Shown here piece after piece: positions 8,731 to 17,624 of a DNA stretch of 64,000 nt (positions within the stretch are counted from its first letter, which is position 1; each line of letters opens with the position of its first letter). This stretch comes from Hyphomicrobium sp. (GTDB taxonomy: Bacteria > Pseudomonadota > Alphaproteobacteria > Rhizobiales > Hyphomicrobiaceae), in assembly GCA_003987725.1 (NCBI GenBank), contig RXJH01000001.1, positions 310,001-374,000 of the forward strand. The letters are read 5' to 3'. A program made the position numbers and the translations under genes. The notes under the pieces are model-generated. The model was given only the letters and a program-made list of their open reading frames with translations. It searched no databases and was not told the DNA's origin.

Positions 8731-9846
8731 CTATTTTTCGATGGTGACGTTTTCGAGCGGCTTCGAGCAGCAAATCAAGATCATGCCGGCGTCGATCTCG
8801 CGCTGGCGGATTCCGCCGCCGTGCTTCATCTCGACCTGACCTGAAAGTTTCTTGCTTTTACAGGTGCCACAGACGCCCTTACTGCAAGAAAACGGCAGGC
8901 GCATTCCAGCTGCCCGCGCCGCATCGAGGATGAACTGGTCGGGGCGGCATTCGATTGTGCGGCCCGAGCGAGTGAACTCGATTTTGAAGGTGTCCACGGG
9001 CGCAGCAGCGCCGGGGGCTACCGTTTTCGCTTCCGGCAATGGCACGCCTTGCCGCTCGAATGAGAAGCTCTCTTCATGATAGTGCGCCATGTCGAAAGCC
9101 GCTTCTCGCAACATCGCGCGGACATTCGCCATATAGGCTTCCGGCCCACAGCAGAAGATTTCGCGCGCCGCGAGGTCCGGCACGATCGACTTCAAGAGCG
9201 GCAACGAAAGGTATCCTGTTGGCGCGCTCCAGTCGCGGGTCTCGGCGATTTTCTCGCACACGAACGCCGTTCTGAAATTGCTCGTCCCATGCGCCATCAT
9301 CGCCAGCTCGTGGCGGAAGATGATGTCGCGCGGCGAGCGGGCGCTATGCACGAAGACAACGTCATGATCGTCACCGAGTTCGTAAAGCGTGCGCGCCATC
9401 GACATCAGCGGCGTCACGCCCGAGCCACCCGATAGAAACAGATATTTCGGGCCCGGGTGCAGCGTGCAGCTGAATTCGCCGGACGGCCCGAGCGCTTTTA
9501 TCTTGGCACCGGGTCTCATGTTGTCGTGCAGCCAATTCGAAACCTTGCCGCCCGGGTGCCGTTTCACCGTGATCGACAACGTATCGGGGCGCGTCGGCGG
9601 CGACGATATCGTGTAGCAGCGATTGATCACCTCGCCGTCGATCTCAAGCTCGAGCGTGATGAACTGTCCCGGCCGGAAGCGAAAGAGACGTGGCGACAGC
9701 GCGCGGAAGAGGAAGCTCTTGACGTCGTGCGTCTCCTGCCGGACGTGCGCGCAAATCAGCGTATCGTCCTCGTCGGCGTTCCATTTGCCGGGCGTCGTGT
9801 CCCAAAGTTCCGGCCCCAGACGGCCCGGCCGATCTGCGTTACTCAT
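8731..9846 (-). CDS. gbcB: Glycine betaine monooxygenase, reductase subunit GbcB
   Basis: A 371-residue iron-sulfur flavoprotein reductase. An N-terminal ferredoxin-NADP reductase module carries the FAD motif (RCYTISSPPTRPD) and an NAD-binding region (LFLSGGSGVTPLMSM). A C-terminal plant-type 2Fe-2S ferredoxin domain has CSKGVCGTC plus a later Cys in ILICCS. It passes electrons from NAD(P)H to the Rieske oxygenase GbcA, which removes one methyl of glycine betaine as formaldehyde. It starts with ATG six bases after the gbcA stop and is the last gene of the minus-strand catabolic operon. Confidence 0.92.
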   Translation of the reverse strand: MSNADRPGRLGPELWDTTPGKWNADEDDTLICAHVRQETHDVKSFLFRALSPRLFRFRPGQFITLELEIDGEVINRCYTISSPPTRPDTLSITVKRHPGGKVSNWLHDNMRPGAKIKALGPSGEFSCTLHPGPKYLFLSGGSGVTPLMSMARTLYELGDDHDVVFVHSARSPRDIIFRHELAMMAHGTSNFRTAFVCEKIAETRDWSAPTGYLSLPLLKSIVPDLAAREIFCCGPEAYMANVRAMLREAAFDMAHYHEESFSFERQGVPLPEAKTVAPGAAAPVDTFKIEFTRSGRTIECRPDQFILDAARAAGMRLPFSCSKGVCGTCKSKKLSGQVEMKHGGGIRQREIDAGMILICCSKPLENVTIEK

Positions 9847-9852
9847 GACGGA

Positions 9853-11133
9853 TCAGGCGCTCGCCGCGAATGGGCTGACGGTCGCGGTTTCGTGTCCCGT
9901 TTCCACCCGCAGCCGCTTGAAGTACCAGGACATGAATTTCTCGACCAGCTCCTCGGTGTATGGCGAATACGGTCCCGGCAGATAGGCGGAGCTCTGAGAA
10001 CCTATCTGCGTACGTTCGACGAGCGCGCCGTCCTGCTTGTTCGTCGCGTGCCAAACTTCACTCAGTTCTTTCGGATCGTAATCGCGGCCTTCAACGGCAT
10101 CCTTGTGAACGAGCCACTTCGTTCTGAGCAGCGTGCGCTCGGGATCAATCGGCAGCACGCTGAACGTCACGATGTGATCACTCATGAAATGATGCCAGGA
10201 ATTCGGCTGCGTCCAGAATGAGAGGCCGCCGAGGTTCCGCTGCGTGAGATCGCCCAGTAGCTTCTGGCAGGCGACCTTGCTGTTCATCGTCTGCGACTCT
10301 CCGGCCTTATCGAGCGGCAGCCTCTGGGTGCGATAGGCCGTCACGCGGCTGTCGAGAAACTCGCGTTCGACCGATGGAAGTCCGCAGGATTCCCATCGCG
10401 TGGTCTCGCGAACGATCAGATCTCTGAAGGCCTGAACCTCCTCGGCATTTTCCGGCGACGGCTGATAGCCAAAGCCGAATTCGTAGAGCGAGACGGTCAG
10501 TTCCGGGTGGTTTGCCTTGCAATGGTAGCACTCACGATTGTTCTCCATCGTGAACTTCCAATTGCCGTTCTCGATGAGATCTTCCTCGTAGGCAATCTTA
10601 CAGTTGCTGATCTGATGGGGAAGAATGTAGGGCTCCATCTCCTGGCGCATCTGTTCGAAATCGGCGGGCGGTTCGTCGGCGAGGCAGATGAAGATGAGGC
10701 CCGCGACGTTGCCGACGTGCACTGTCTTCAGGCTGAACTGGCTGCGGTCGAAATCATCACCCATGTGCTCGGTATGGATGAGCTTGCCAGTCAGATCGTA
10801 TGTCCACTGATGGTACGGGCAGACAACGTTGCCGACGCTGCCCTTGTCGCCGTCGCAAAGACGGGCACCGCGATGGCGGCAGACGTTGTGGAAGGCGCGG
10901 ATCGTCATATCGTCGTCGCGCACGACAACGACCGACGCGCGGGCGAGCGGAACCGTAAAATAATCGCCGGGCTCCGGAATGTCAGGCTCGACGCCGACAT
11001 AGATCCAATGGCGTCCAAAGATGACATCCATATCGAGATCGAAGATCTCTTTGTTCCGGTAGAACGGCGCCTCGAGGCTATAGCCGGGACGGCGGCGTGC
11101 GATCATCGCCCGCAGTTCATTGGATATTTGCAT
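9853..11133 (-). CDS. gbcA: Glycine betaine monooxygenase, Rieske oxygenase subunit GbcA
   Basis: A 426-residue ring-hydroxylating-type oxygenase that demethylates glycine betaine to dimethylglycine and formaldehyde. The Rieske 2Fe-2S ligands are seen as CRH (C85, H87) and CPYH (C105, H108). The catalytic domain has the mononuclear iron motif ENNRECYHCKANHPEL. The ATG at 11133 is chosen over the ATG at 11157 because GGGAGG sits five bases before it. It is followed by gbcB after six bases and preceded by etfB with a 25 bp gap. The pairing with gbcB and with dgcAB and sox genes supports the substrate assignment over other Rieske oxygenases. Confidence 0.93.
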   Translation of the reverse strand: MQISNELRAMIARRRPGYSLEAPFYRNKEIFDLDMDVIFGRHWIYVGVEPDIPEPGDYFTVPLARASVVVVRDDDMTIRAFHNVCRHRGARLCDGDKGSVGNVVCPYHQWTYDLTGKLIHTEHMGDDFDRSQFSLKTVHVGNVAGLIFICLADEPPADFEQMRQEMEPYILPHQISNCKIAYEEDLIENGNWKFTMENNRECYHCKANHPELTVSLYEFGFGYQPSPENAEEVQAFRDLIVRETTRWESCGLPSVEREFLDSRVTAYRTQRLPLDKAGESQTMNSKVACQKLLGDLTQRNLGGLSFWTQPNSWHHFMSDHIVTFSVLPIDPERTLLRTKWLVHKDAVEGRDYDPKELSEVWHATNKQDGALVERTQIGSQSSAYLPGPYSPYTEELVEKFMSWYFKRLRVETGHETATVSPFAASA

Positions 11134-11158
11134 GTGATCCTCCCTTCGCACGGGCATG

Positions 11159-11944
11159 CTAAAAATCGACGAGCCGATGTTCTCTCAGATAGTTCAGCAT
11201 CACTTGTGCTTTATCGACGGTTGTCCCCTCAAAAGCGACAACGCCGCCCTTTGCCTCGGAAACGATGGCGGATTGCATACGCGCGTGGGCTGATTTCCCA
11301 TCCTGCGCCTTGAGCCGCACCGGGCGGCGTGACGCGGTCTCCATCGTCCATTCCGGCGCTATCACGGGCGCCGCCGTTGTCTGACTTGCAACAATCTCGA
11401 TGCGGCCCGACACCCGCCGGGCATATGCATACTTGAGTTCAACCTGCGCACGCGGATGAACGCTTATCACGAGCGGCAACGGGCAGGCGATCCGGCGGCG
11501 CTGTCCCTTCGGCAGGAACTGACGGATTTCGGCGTTCCAACCTGCCTCGGCGCTTCCTGCAAGGCGGACATCCAGCGCGTTTGAGACAACCGGGCGTTTG
11601 AGCGCCTCTGCCAGCGCGTACGGCAACAGCCCGCTGCCTCGGCCGCGTTCCGCATTGTTTCCTGTGATGATGATATCGACATCGCGCAGGTAAGTAGCGA
11701 GCTCCGGGACGGGATCGTTGCCCGCGCCGATAGGCAGAACCTCGATCGTTCCCGCGCCAAGCGCCAGATAATCCTGAAGTGACGGCTCTTCCGCCGCGCC
11801 CGCGTGAACAACACGAAGGGCGTCACCGGCAATCCAGCGGCCTAGTGCCATCGCAACGGCGTCAACGTGGCAAGCGCGCGGTGTACCGCTCACCGGATGT
11901 CGTCCCGCGGAAATCAAGGCGGCCACTGTGAACGTATCTCTCAT
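11159..11944 (-). CDS. Electron transfer flavoprotein beta-type subunit dedicated to dimethylglycine catabolism
   Basis: A 261-residue EtfB/FixA-family protein, with VSGTPRACHVDAVAMAL near the N-terminus and the adenine-nucleotide binding stretch DIIITGNNAERGRGSGLLPY. It is divergent from housekeeping EtfB, as in other dgc clusters. It should form a heterodimer with the EtfA-type protein next to it, accept electrons from DgcA and pass them to the DgcB iron-sulfur protein. Its ATG overlaps the upstream etfA stop (ATGA). The exact electron route is inferred from gene order. Confidence 0.85.
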   Translation of the reverse strand: MRDTFTVAALISAGRHPVSGTPRACHVDAVAMALGRWIAGDALRVVHAGAAEEPSLQDYLALGAGTIEVLPIGAGNDPVPELATYLRDVDIIITGNNAERGRGSGLLPYALAEALKRPVVSNALDVRLAGSAEAGWNAEIRQFLPKGQRRRIACPLPLVISVHPRAQVELKYAYARRVSGRIEIVASQTTAAPVIAPEWTMETASRRPVRLKAQDGKSAHARMQSAIVSEAKGGVVAFEGTTVDKAQVMLNYLREHRLVDF

Positions 11945-13065
11945 CGTTCGACCTCAGCGGCTTCGCCCTGATTGCGCGCCTGCTCCACGCGCGTTATCAG
12001 CGCCTGCATGAGTTCCTCGGCATCGCCGATGATCGTCAGATCCGCCCGCTTGACGATGGGCGCGCCAGCGTCGCGATTGATGGCGATAACGTGCCGGCAG
12101 CTCTTGATGCCTTGCAGATGCTGAACTGCCCCTGAAATTCCGATCGCGAAATAGGTCGTCGCGCTGACCGTCTTTCCTGATGCGCCGATCTGCTTATCGC
12201 GCGGGAACTTGCCTTCATCGACGGCGACGCGGCTCGCGCCAACGGCTGCACCAAGCGTTCGGGCGAGCGTATCGATCGTTTCGACATTGCGCACGCCGTT
12301 GCCTGCCGAGACGATGAAGTCGGCCTCCTCGAGTGCGATGTTCGACATTTCCGTCGGCTCGAGCCCGAGATCGTTGTAGATTTCGGTAACGTTTGAAATT
12401 TGCGGTGGGGACATGGTCTCTCCCCTGCCGACGAATGGAAGATCGGTATCGACCGCTCCTGGTGCCAACAGAAGGAAACGCGGGAGGATGGACTTCGCAA
12501 AAACAGCGCCGCCGTTCCATCGGACAGAGACGTGTTGGCGATCCAGCTCCACCACTTGCGTTGCAGCCTTGGAGTCATCGTGTTTCGCGATCAACCGCCG
12601 GCCGAGGTCGCCGTCACCAAGCATGTTGTCGGGCATGAAGACATGTGTGGGGCGATATTCGTCCAATAGCGCTTGAACCACAGCTTCTTCGCGCATCGGC
12701 TGAAATCTCGCGACATCCAACTCAGGAATGACGACGATCCTATCGGCGCCCAATGCCGCTATGTCCTCGTGGAGTTCGCCGAGAATGACGGCGACGACGC
12801 CGGTATCAAGCGTGGCGATGATGGCTGCCGCTGCGACGGCTTCGCGCGCGTGGTCATCGAGCCTGCCGCGATTGGAATGGGCGATGGCCATGTGCCAGAA
12901 TTTGGCGAGTTCATGTGCGCGGCGCGGCTTAACTTTCTCATGCGAATGGGCAATTGCGCCGAATCGTAGTCCGGCGCCGGAGCTTTCTCCGAGAACGATG
13001 CGGCGAAGCCCCGAAGGCGACAGGCGATACGGCCGGCGCGGATCGATGCGCTTCACACCGCTCAT
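11941..13065 (-). CDS. Electron transfer flavoprotein alpha-type subunit dedicated to dimethylglycine catabolism
   Basis: A 374-residue EtfA-family protein. The C-terminal FAD domain has the classic GASGKTVSATTYFAIGISGA loop and CRHVIAINRDAGAPI. The N-terminus carries an extra basic segment of about 40 residues (KRIDPRRPYRLSPSGLRRIV) that is longer than in housekeeping EtfA. The ATG overlaps the dgcB stop and the stop overlaps the etfB start, so three proteins are translationally coupled. Its role is to carry electrons from dimethylglycine (and possibly sarcosine) oxidation. Confidence 0.87.
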   Translation of the reverse strand: MSGVKRIDPRRPYRLSPSGLRRIVLGESSGAGLRFGAIAHSHEKVKPRRAHELAKFWHMAIAHSNRGRLDDHAREAVAAAAIIATLDTGVVAVILGELHEDIAALGADRIVVIPELDVARFQPMREEAVVQALLDEYRPTHVFMPDNMLGDGDLGRRLIAKHDDSKAATQVVELDRQHVSVRWNGGAVFAKSILPRFLLLAPGAVDTDLPFVGRGETMSPPQISNVTEIYNDLGLEPTEMSNIALEEADFIVSAGNGVRNVETIDTLARTLGAAVGASRVAVDEGKFPRDKQIGASGKTVSATTYFAIGISGAVQHLQGIKSCRHVIAINRDAGAPIVKRADLTIIGDAEELMQALITRVEQARNQGEAAEVER

Positions 13066-14942
13066 TGTTGCGCCTCCAGAGACGAGGCGACCAGTTCCGC
13101 GATGTCGAGAATTTCGGCGCGCGTGTTCGCGACGCCTTCAAGCATGGCGGTGCACTGAGGACAGGCGACGGCGATGACATCGGCACCGACTTCACGCGCG
13201 TCGTTCATACGAATGTCAGGAATGCGCTGCTTGCCGGGGATGTCGGTCAGCGGTGCGCCGCCTCCGCCGCCGCAGCACCTGCCTCGAAGTCCCGAACGTT
13301 GCATCTCGCGCACCTCGATGCCGAGCCTGCGCAATATCTCACGCGGTGCTTCCGTCTCGCCATTGTAACGGCCGAGATAGCAGGGATCGTGATAGGTCAG
13401 CGTCCGCGTCTCGGCTGCCTTTCCGAGTTTCAGTTTGCCCTGCGACGCCAGCTCGGCAAGAAGCGCGGTGTGATGGACGACGATGTAATTATCGCCGAAT
13501 GCCGTATATTCGTTGCGCAGGCTGTGCAGCACGTGCGGATCGGACGTGACGATGCGCTTGAAATCCAGCGACGCGAGCATTGCGATATTTTGCTTTGCCA
13601 ATGCCTGGAAGGTCGCCTCGTCACCGAGACGGCGCGCGGTGTCGCCGGTATCGCATTCGCGTGCACCGAGGATTGCGAAATCGACGCGCGCTGCCTTCAG
13701 GCTTTTGACGAGCGCTCGCAGCGTCCGCTGATAGCGCATGTCGAATGCGCCTTCGCCCGCGAAGAGCAAAAGATCGACGGGCTTCCCAGGCTGCGCTTCC
13801 GGCACGTTGAGATCGATGGCCCAGTTGTATCGCGCCGACTTCGCGTATCCGCCTTGCGTTCCCGTTTCACGCAGATTGCTGAGTGTTTCGGGCGCGGTTC
13901 CCGGGATGTCGCCTTGCATGAGGTTGAGGCTGCGGCGCATGCCGACAACGGCGTCGACGTGCTCTATCAACATCGGACATTCTTCAACGCACGCGCGGCA
14001 CGTGGTGCAGGACCAGACCGTTTCGGCTTCGATGAGTTTCGGGACAATCGGCTGGTCAGGTGCGCCCCGGTGTATGCCGATCGCGACGCCGGGATAGGGT
14101 CGCCCCGCATAGGCGACATCGCTCGAGCTTGATAATCCGGCGACGAGATCCTGAATGAGTTTCTTCGGATTGAGCGGCTGGCCGGCGGCGAAGGCGGGAC
14201 ACGATTGCTCGCACTTTCCGCATTCGACACAAGCGTCGAAGCTCAACAACTCAGTCCAGAGAAAATCCGAAGGCTTCGCCACGCCGAATTCGCGGTTCGC
14301 CAAAGCCAGTGGCGAGAGCGCGGTGGATCGCACGCCGGAGAAGCGTTCAGGCCTTGGATGAAACGCCAAATGCAAAAGCCCGGCGACCGCATGCTTCATC
14401 GGAGAGCCGGTGCCGATGCCAAGCGCCAGCTCTGCCGAACCGACCAAGAGGAGCAACAACGCGAGCACGGCGATCGCGAGCGATAGGGCTTGCGGCGCGG
14501 CCATTACAAGAATTGCGAGGCCGATCGCGAACGCCGCGAGCGAATATGGCAGACGGTTCCAGGCGCCGCGCGAGAGTCGCTGAGGCGGCTCGCGCCGTCG
14601 CGCCCAGACGAAGTACGTACCTGCCAGCATAACGGCTGCAGCGAGCAGAATACCCCAGTCGAGCACGCGCGCGTAAATTCCGAGGCCGTAGTTGAGGGCG
14701 ACGAGCGACAGCGCCGCGATCGCGCCGCCTGCCGTCGCGATATGGGTCTTCGCGATATAGGGGTCGCGCGCGACGACGTGATGTAAATCGACGAAGTAGC
14801 GTTTCGGTACGGTGAGCAGATCAAACCACGTGAAGGGTACCGCCCTGCCCGCACGCCATAGGACCGAACGGCGCGCAAGGCCGATCGCGAGGGTCGCGAC
14901 CGAGACCCAAAAGAGCACCGTAACGGCTGGCGCGACCCACAC
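13062..14942 (-). CDS. dgcB: Dimethylglycine catabolism iron-sulfur protein DgcB
   Basis: About 626 residues. The first 190 residues hold several membrane segments. Two 4Fe-4S ferredoxin motifs follow (CVECGKCEQSCPAF and CTTCRACVEECPM), and the C-terminal half has heterodisulfide-reductase-like CCG domains, including GRCCGGGGG. This is the layout of membrane-bound Fe-S oxidoreductases that take electrons from an ETF into the quinone pool. The start is uncertain: the GTG at 14942 has AGGA about nine bases upstream, while a TTG at 14948 overlaps the dgcA stop. It lies between dgcA and etfA in the operon. Confidence 0.88.
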   Translation of the reverse strand: MWVAPAVTVLFWVSVATLAIGLARRSVLWRAGRAVPFTWFDLLTVPKRYFVDLHHVVARDPYIAKTHIATAGGAIAALSLVALNYGLGIYARVLDWGILLAAAVMLAGTYFVWARRREPPQRLSRGAWNRLPYSLAAFAIGLAILVMAAPQALSLAIAVLALLLLLVGSAELALGIGTGSPMKHAVAGLLHLAFHPRPERFSGVRSTALSPLALANREFGVAKPSDFLWTELLSFDACVECGKCEQSCPAFAAGQPLNPKKLIQDLVAGLSSSSDVAYAGRPYPGVAIGIHRGAPDQPIVPKLIEAETVWSCTTCRACVEECPMLIEHVDAVVGMRRSLNLMQGDIPGTAPETLSNLRETGTQGGYAKSARYNWAIDLNVPEAQPGKPVDLLLFAGEGAFDMRYQRTLRALVKSLKAARVDFAILGARECDTGDTARRLGDEATFQALAKQNIAMLASLDFKRIVTSDPHVLHSLRNEYTAFGDNYIVVHHTALLAELASQGKLKLGKAAETRTLTYHDPCYLGRYNGETEAPREILRRLGIEVREMQRSGLRGRCCGGGGGAPLTDIPGKQRIPDIRMNDAREVGADVIAVACPQCTAMLEGVANTRAEILDIAELVASSLEAQQ

Positions 14943-14944
14943 GA

Positions 14945-17008
14945 TCAAAAATCCTTACACAGCCTGAGTGAGTCATAGATGGCGGCGTGGATGTTGTGCA
15001 TCGAAACGCAATCGCCGACGCGGAACAGCAGAAAGCGACCGTCGCCGGTTGCTTCCTGGAGCGCCGGTTGCGGTTCGGCCGCGTACAGCGATTTGAGATC
15101 GACCTGCCCGCGATTGAGCGAGCGATCTTTCAGCGATGTATAAAGCTCGGTGTTCGGCGTGATGCCGTTTTCGATGACGACCTGATCGACGACGCGCTCT
15201 TCAAGCTCATCGGTATACTCGTTGCGCAGCACGGCGATCTTCTTGTTGCCTTCGGCGTAGACGCGATCGAGCCAATGGTTCGGAGTCGGGATGATGCCTT
15301 GCGAATAGAGGCGCCGATAGAAAATCGGGAACGTGGTGCCGCCGACGTCGTCGGAGACTTTGGTATCGGGCGTGACGATCTCGACGGTGCAGCCGCGGCT
15401 GGCGAGGAAATCGGCGGTGCCGAAGCCCGCGTGGGCGCTGATGCCGTCATAGACGAGTACGTTTTCCGCCGGTGCGACTTTCTCCGACAGGATATCCCAC
15501 GAGCTGATGGAGAGGCCGTCCTTCGCGCCCCAATTTGCGACCTGATCGGAGTTGCTGCGGCCGCCTGTTGCGAGCACGACAATGTCCGGCCGCTCGTTCA
15601 GCACAATTTCTGCCGTCGCGTCCGTTTCGAGGCGCCGATCGACGCCGAGGCGCTTGGTTTCGAGATCGAACCAACGGACGATGCCCGCCATCTGCTCGCG
15701 TTGCGGCGCCTTCGCTGCGAGATTGATCTGCCCGCCGACCGTTGCGCTCCGCTCGAACAGCACGACATCGTGTCCGCGCGATCGCGACACGCGCGCCGCT
15801 TCGAGTCCGGCCGGACCGCCGCCGACGACCACGACGCGCCGCTTCGCGCCTTTTGTGGGCGTGATGACATGAGGCATCGTCGCTTCACGTGATGTCGCCG
15901 GGTTCTGGACGCAGAGCGTATCGGACCCCGAATACATGCGATCGATGCAATAGTTGGCGCCGACGCATTGCCGGATCTGGTCCTCGCGGCCTTCGCGCAC
16001 CTTCTTCATGATGTGCGGGTCGGCGATGTGCGCGCGCGTCATGCCGACCATGTCGACAAATCCGTTCGCGAGGATGCGTTCCGCTTGCGTGATATCGCGG
16101 ATGCCTTGCGCGTGAAGGATCGGAACGCTGACGACCGACTTTATTCCGGCGGCGAGATGCACGAACGGTTCGGGCGGCAACGCCATCGGCGGCATGCAGT
16201 TCGCCAGCGTGTTGTGCGTGTCCGCGCCGGACCCGATGACGCTGATGAAATCGATCATGCCCGTTTCGGACATGCGCTGCGCGATCTCTTTCAGCACTTC
16301 GTGATCGAGGCCGTCGTCGTGGAATTCGTCGGCGCACATGCGCAGCCCAACGCAGAAATCGCCGCCGACCGCTTCGCGTACTGCCTTCAGCACTTCGAGA
16401 CCGAAGCGCAAGCGGTTTTCGAGGCTGCCGCCCCATTCGTCGGTACGCATATTGGTGCGTGGTGACCAGAATTGGTCGATGAGCTGTTGATGCGCGGCGG
16501 AAATTTCGATGCCGTCAAAGCCCGACGCCTGGACGCGCTTGGCGGCGGCTGCGAAGTCCGCGATAATGCGCGCGATATCCTCGATTTCAATGGCTTTGGC
16601 GTTGCCGCGATGGACGAATTCGCGAACGCCGGATGGCGACACGAGATGCGGCCAGGGATCACCAGCATACGCCGAGCGGCGGCCCATGTGCGTCGCCTGG
16701 ATCATGATCTTCATGCCGTGGCGATGGACGGCATCTGCCAGCCGCGCCATCGGTTCGATCACCCGGTCCGTCGTGAGGTTGACGGGGCGCCACGCACCTT
16801 GCGGAACATCGATCGATACGGGGCTCGAGCCGCCGCAGATCGCCATGCCAAGGCCGCCCTTGGCCTTTTCCTCGTAGTAGCGAATGTAGCGATCGCCCGG
16901 CATGCCGCCCGCGTCGGCGTAGACTTCGGCGTGGGCCGTCGAGTAGATGCGGTTTGGCAGCGTCAGTTGGTTGAGCTTGAGCGGCGTGAAGATGTGCGGA
17001 TAGCGCAT
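14945..17008 (-). CDS. dgcA: Dimethylglycine demethylation protein DgcA (old-yellow-enzyme/TMADH family)
   Basis: A 687-residue flavoprotein that oxidises dimethylglycine to sarcosine. Residues 1-340 form an FMN-binding TIM barrel (YIRYYEEKAKGGLGM, GIEISAAHQQLIDQFWSP). Then comes an Fe-S motif region (QCVGANYCIDRMYSGSDTLC) and a C-terminal FAD/NAD fold (RVVVVGGGPAGLEAARV). In trimethylamine dehydrogenase the cluster motif is CxxCxxC plus a later Cys; here the second position is Ala (CVGANYC). A GAGGATCAGGCG leader supports the ATG at 17008. It is ten bases after soxG. Substrate is assigned from the gbc/sox context. Confidence 0.9.
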   Translation of the reverse strand: MRYPHIFTPLKLNQLTLPNRIYSTAHAEVYADAGGMPGDRYIRYYEEKAKGGLGMAICGGSSPVSIDVPQGAWRPVNLTTDRVIEPMARLADAVHRHGMKIMIQATHMGRRSAYAGDPWPHLVSPSGVREFVHRGNAKAIEIEDIARIIADFAAAAKRVQASGFDGIEISAAHQQLIDQFWSPRTNMRTDEWGGSLENRLRFGLEVLKAVREAVGGDFCVGLRMCADEFHDDGLDHEVLKEIAQRMSETGMIDFISVIGSGADTHNTLANCMPPMALPPEPFVHLAAGIKSVVSVPILHAQGIRDITQAERILANGFVDMVGMTRAHIADPHIMKKVREGREDQIRQCVGANYCIDRMYSGSDTLCVQNPATSREATMPHVITPTKGAKRRVVVVGGGPAGLEAARVSRSRGHDVVLFERSATVGGQINLAAKAPQREQMAGIVRWFDLETKRLGVDRRLETDATAEIVLNERPDIVVLATGGRSNSDQVANWGAKDGLSISSWDILSEKVAPAENVLVYDGISAHAGFGTADFLASRGCTVEIVTPDTKVSDDVGGTTFPIFYRRLYSQGIIPTPNHWLDRVYAEGNKKIAVLRNEYTDELEERVVDQVVIENGITPNTELYTSLKDRSLNRGQVDLKSLYAAEPQPALQEATGDGRFLLFRVGDCVSMHNIHAAIYDSLRLCKDF

Positions 17009-17018
17009 CGCCTGATCC

Positions 17019-17624
17019 TCAGCCTGGAGCCGCGTTCGCGATGCCGAAGCCGTATGGCGTGGCGGCGCGCGCGAGATAGCGCCAAATGTAGTCGGCGAAG
17101 CTCCGGCGCACGATCAGGCGATAACCGTCGCCCTGCCGGAATACGTAGGCCGAGGATTTTCCGAACGTCGTGCCGACGACGCGGTTCGGTTGCAGGCTTT
17201 CGAAATCATAGACGCTGACATGCCGCAGAACGTCGAGCGCTTTGGAACCTCCGAGGAAGATTTTCGTATAGCCGCCCGAGTTATCGACGACTTGGCTGCG
17301 AACTCCCGCCAACGCCTGTTGCAAGCACGAGCGCAGGGCGTTCGCTTGACCGGGCGCTGCGACGATCATCCACTCGTCGGGCGACAGCCATAAAACTTTC
17401 AGATCGTTCGACGACGAGAGTGTGCAGGATTGCAGCGGAAGCGGGACGCCAAGCGCGTTCGACGCGGCCGTGACGAACGTCTGGTCTCGTCCGTCGCCGC
17501 GAAGGCTGATGTAGCCGAGGTATGGTATCTCGTTCGCCCAGACGCCGCAGCTGTCGTCGATCTGCCTCGCCTGACTTGCAAGACCGAACGAATGAAGCGG
17601 CGACCGCATGACCGGCTCAGACAT
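17019..17624 (-). CDS. soxG: Sarcosine oxidase gamma subunit
   Basis: A 201-residue SoxG family protein starting MSEPVMRSPLHSFGL. It has the conserved core GDGRDQTFVTAASNALGVPL, LSPDEWMIV and VVDNSGGYTKIFLGGSKALDVL. SoxG is one of four subunits of heterotetrameric sarcosine oxidase, which oxidises sarcosine to glycine with formation of methylene-tetrahydrofolate and hydrogen peroxide. The ATG at 17624 has AAGGGAG a few bases upstream and overlaps the end of soxA by eight bases, suggesting translational coupling. Confidence 0.9.
   Translation of the reverse strand: MSEPVMRSPLHSFGLASQARQIDDSCGVWANEIPYLGYISLRGDGRDQTFVTAASNALGVPLPLQSCTLSSSNDLKVLWLSPDEWMIVAAPGQANALRSCLQQALAGVRSQVVDNSGGYTKIFLGGSKALDVLRHVSVYDFESLQPNRVVGTTFGKSSAYVFRQGDGYRLIVRRSFADYIWRYLARAATPYGFGIANAAPG

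Noticed and set aside
12954-14132. 392-codon plus-strand ORF
   Set aside because: Antisense to dgcB and etfA.
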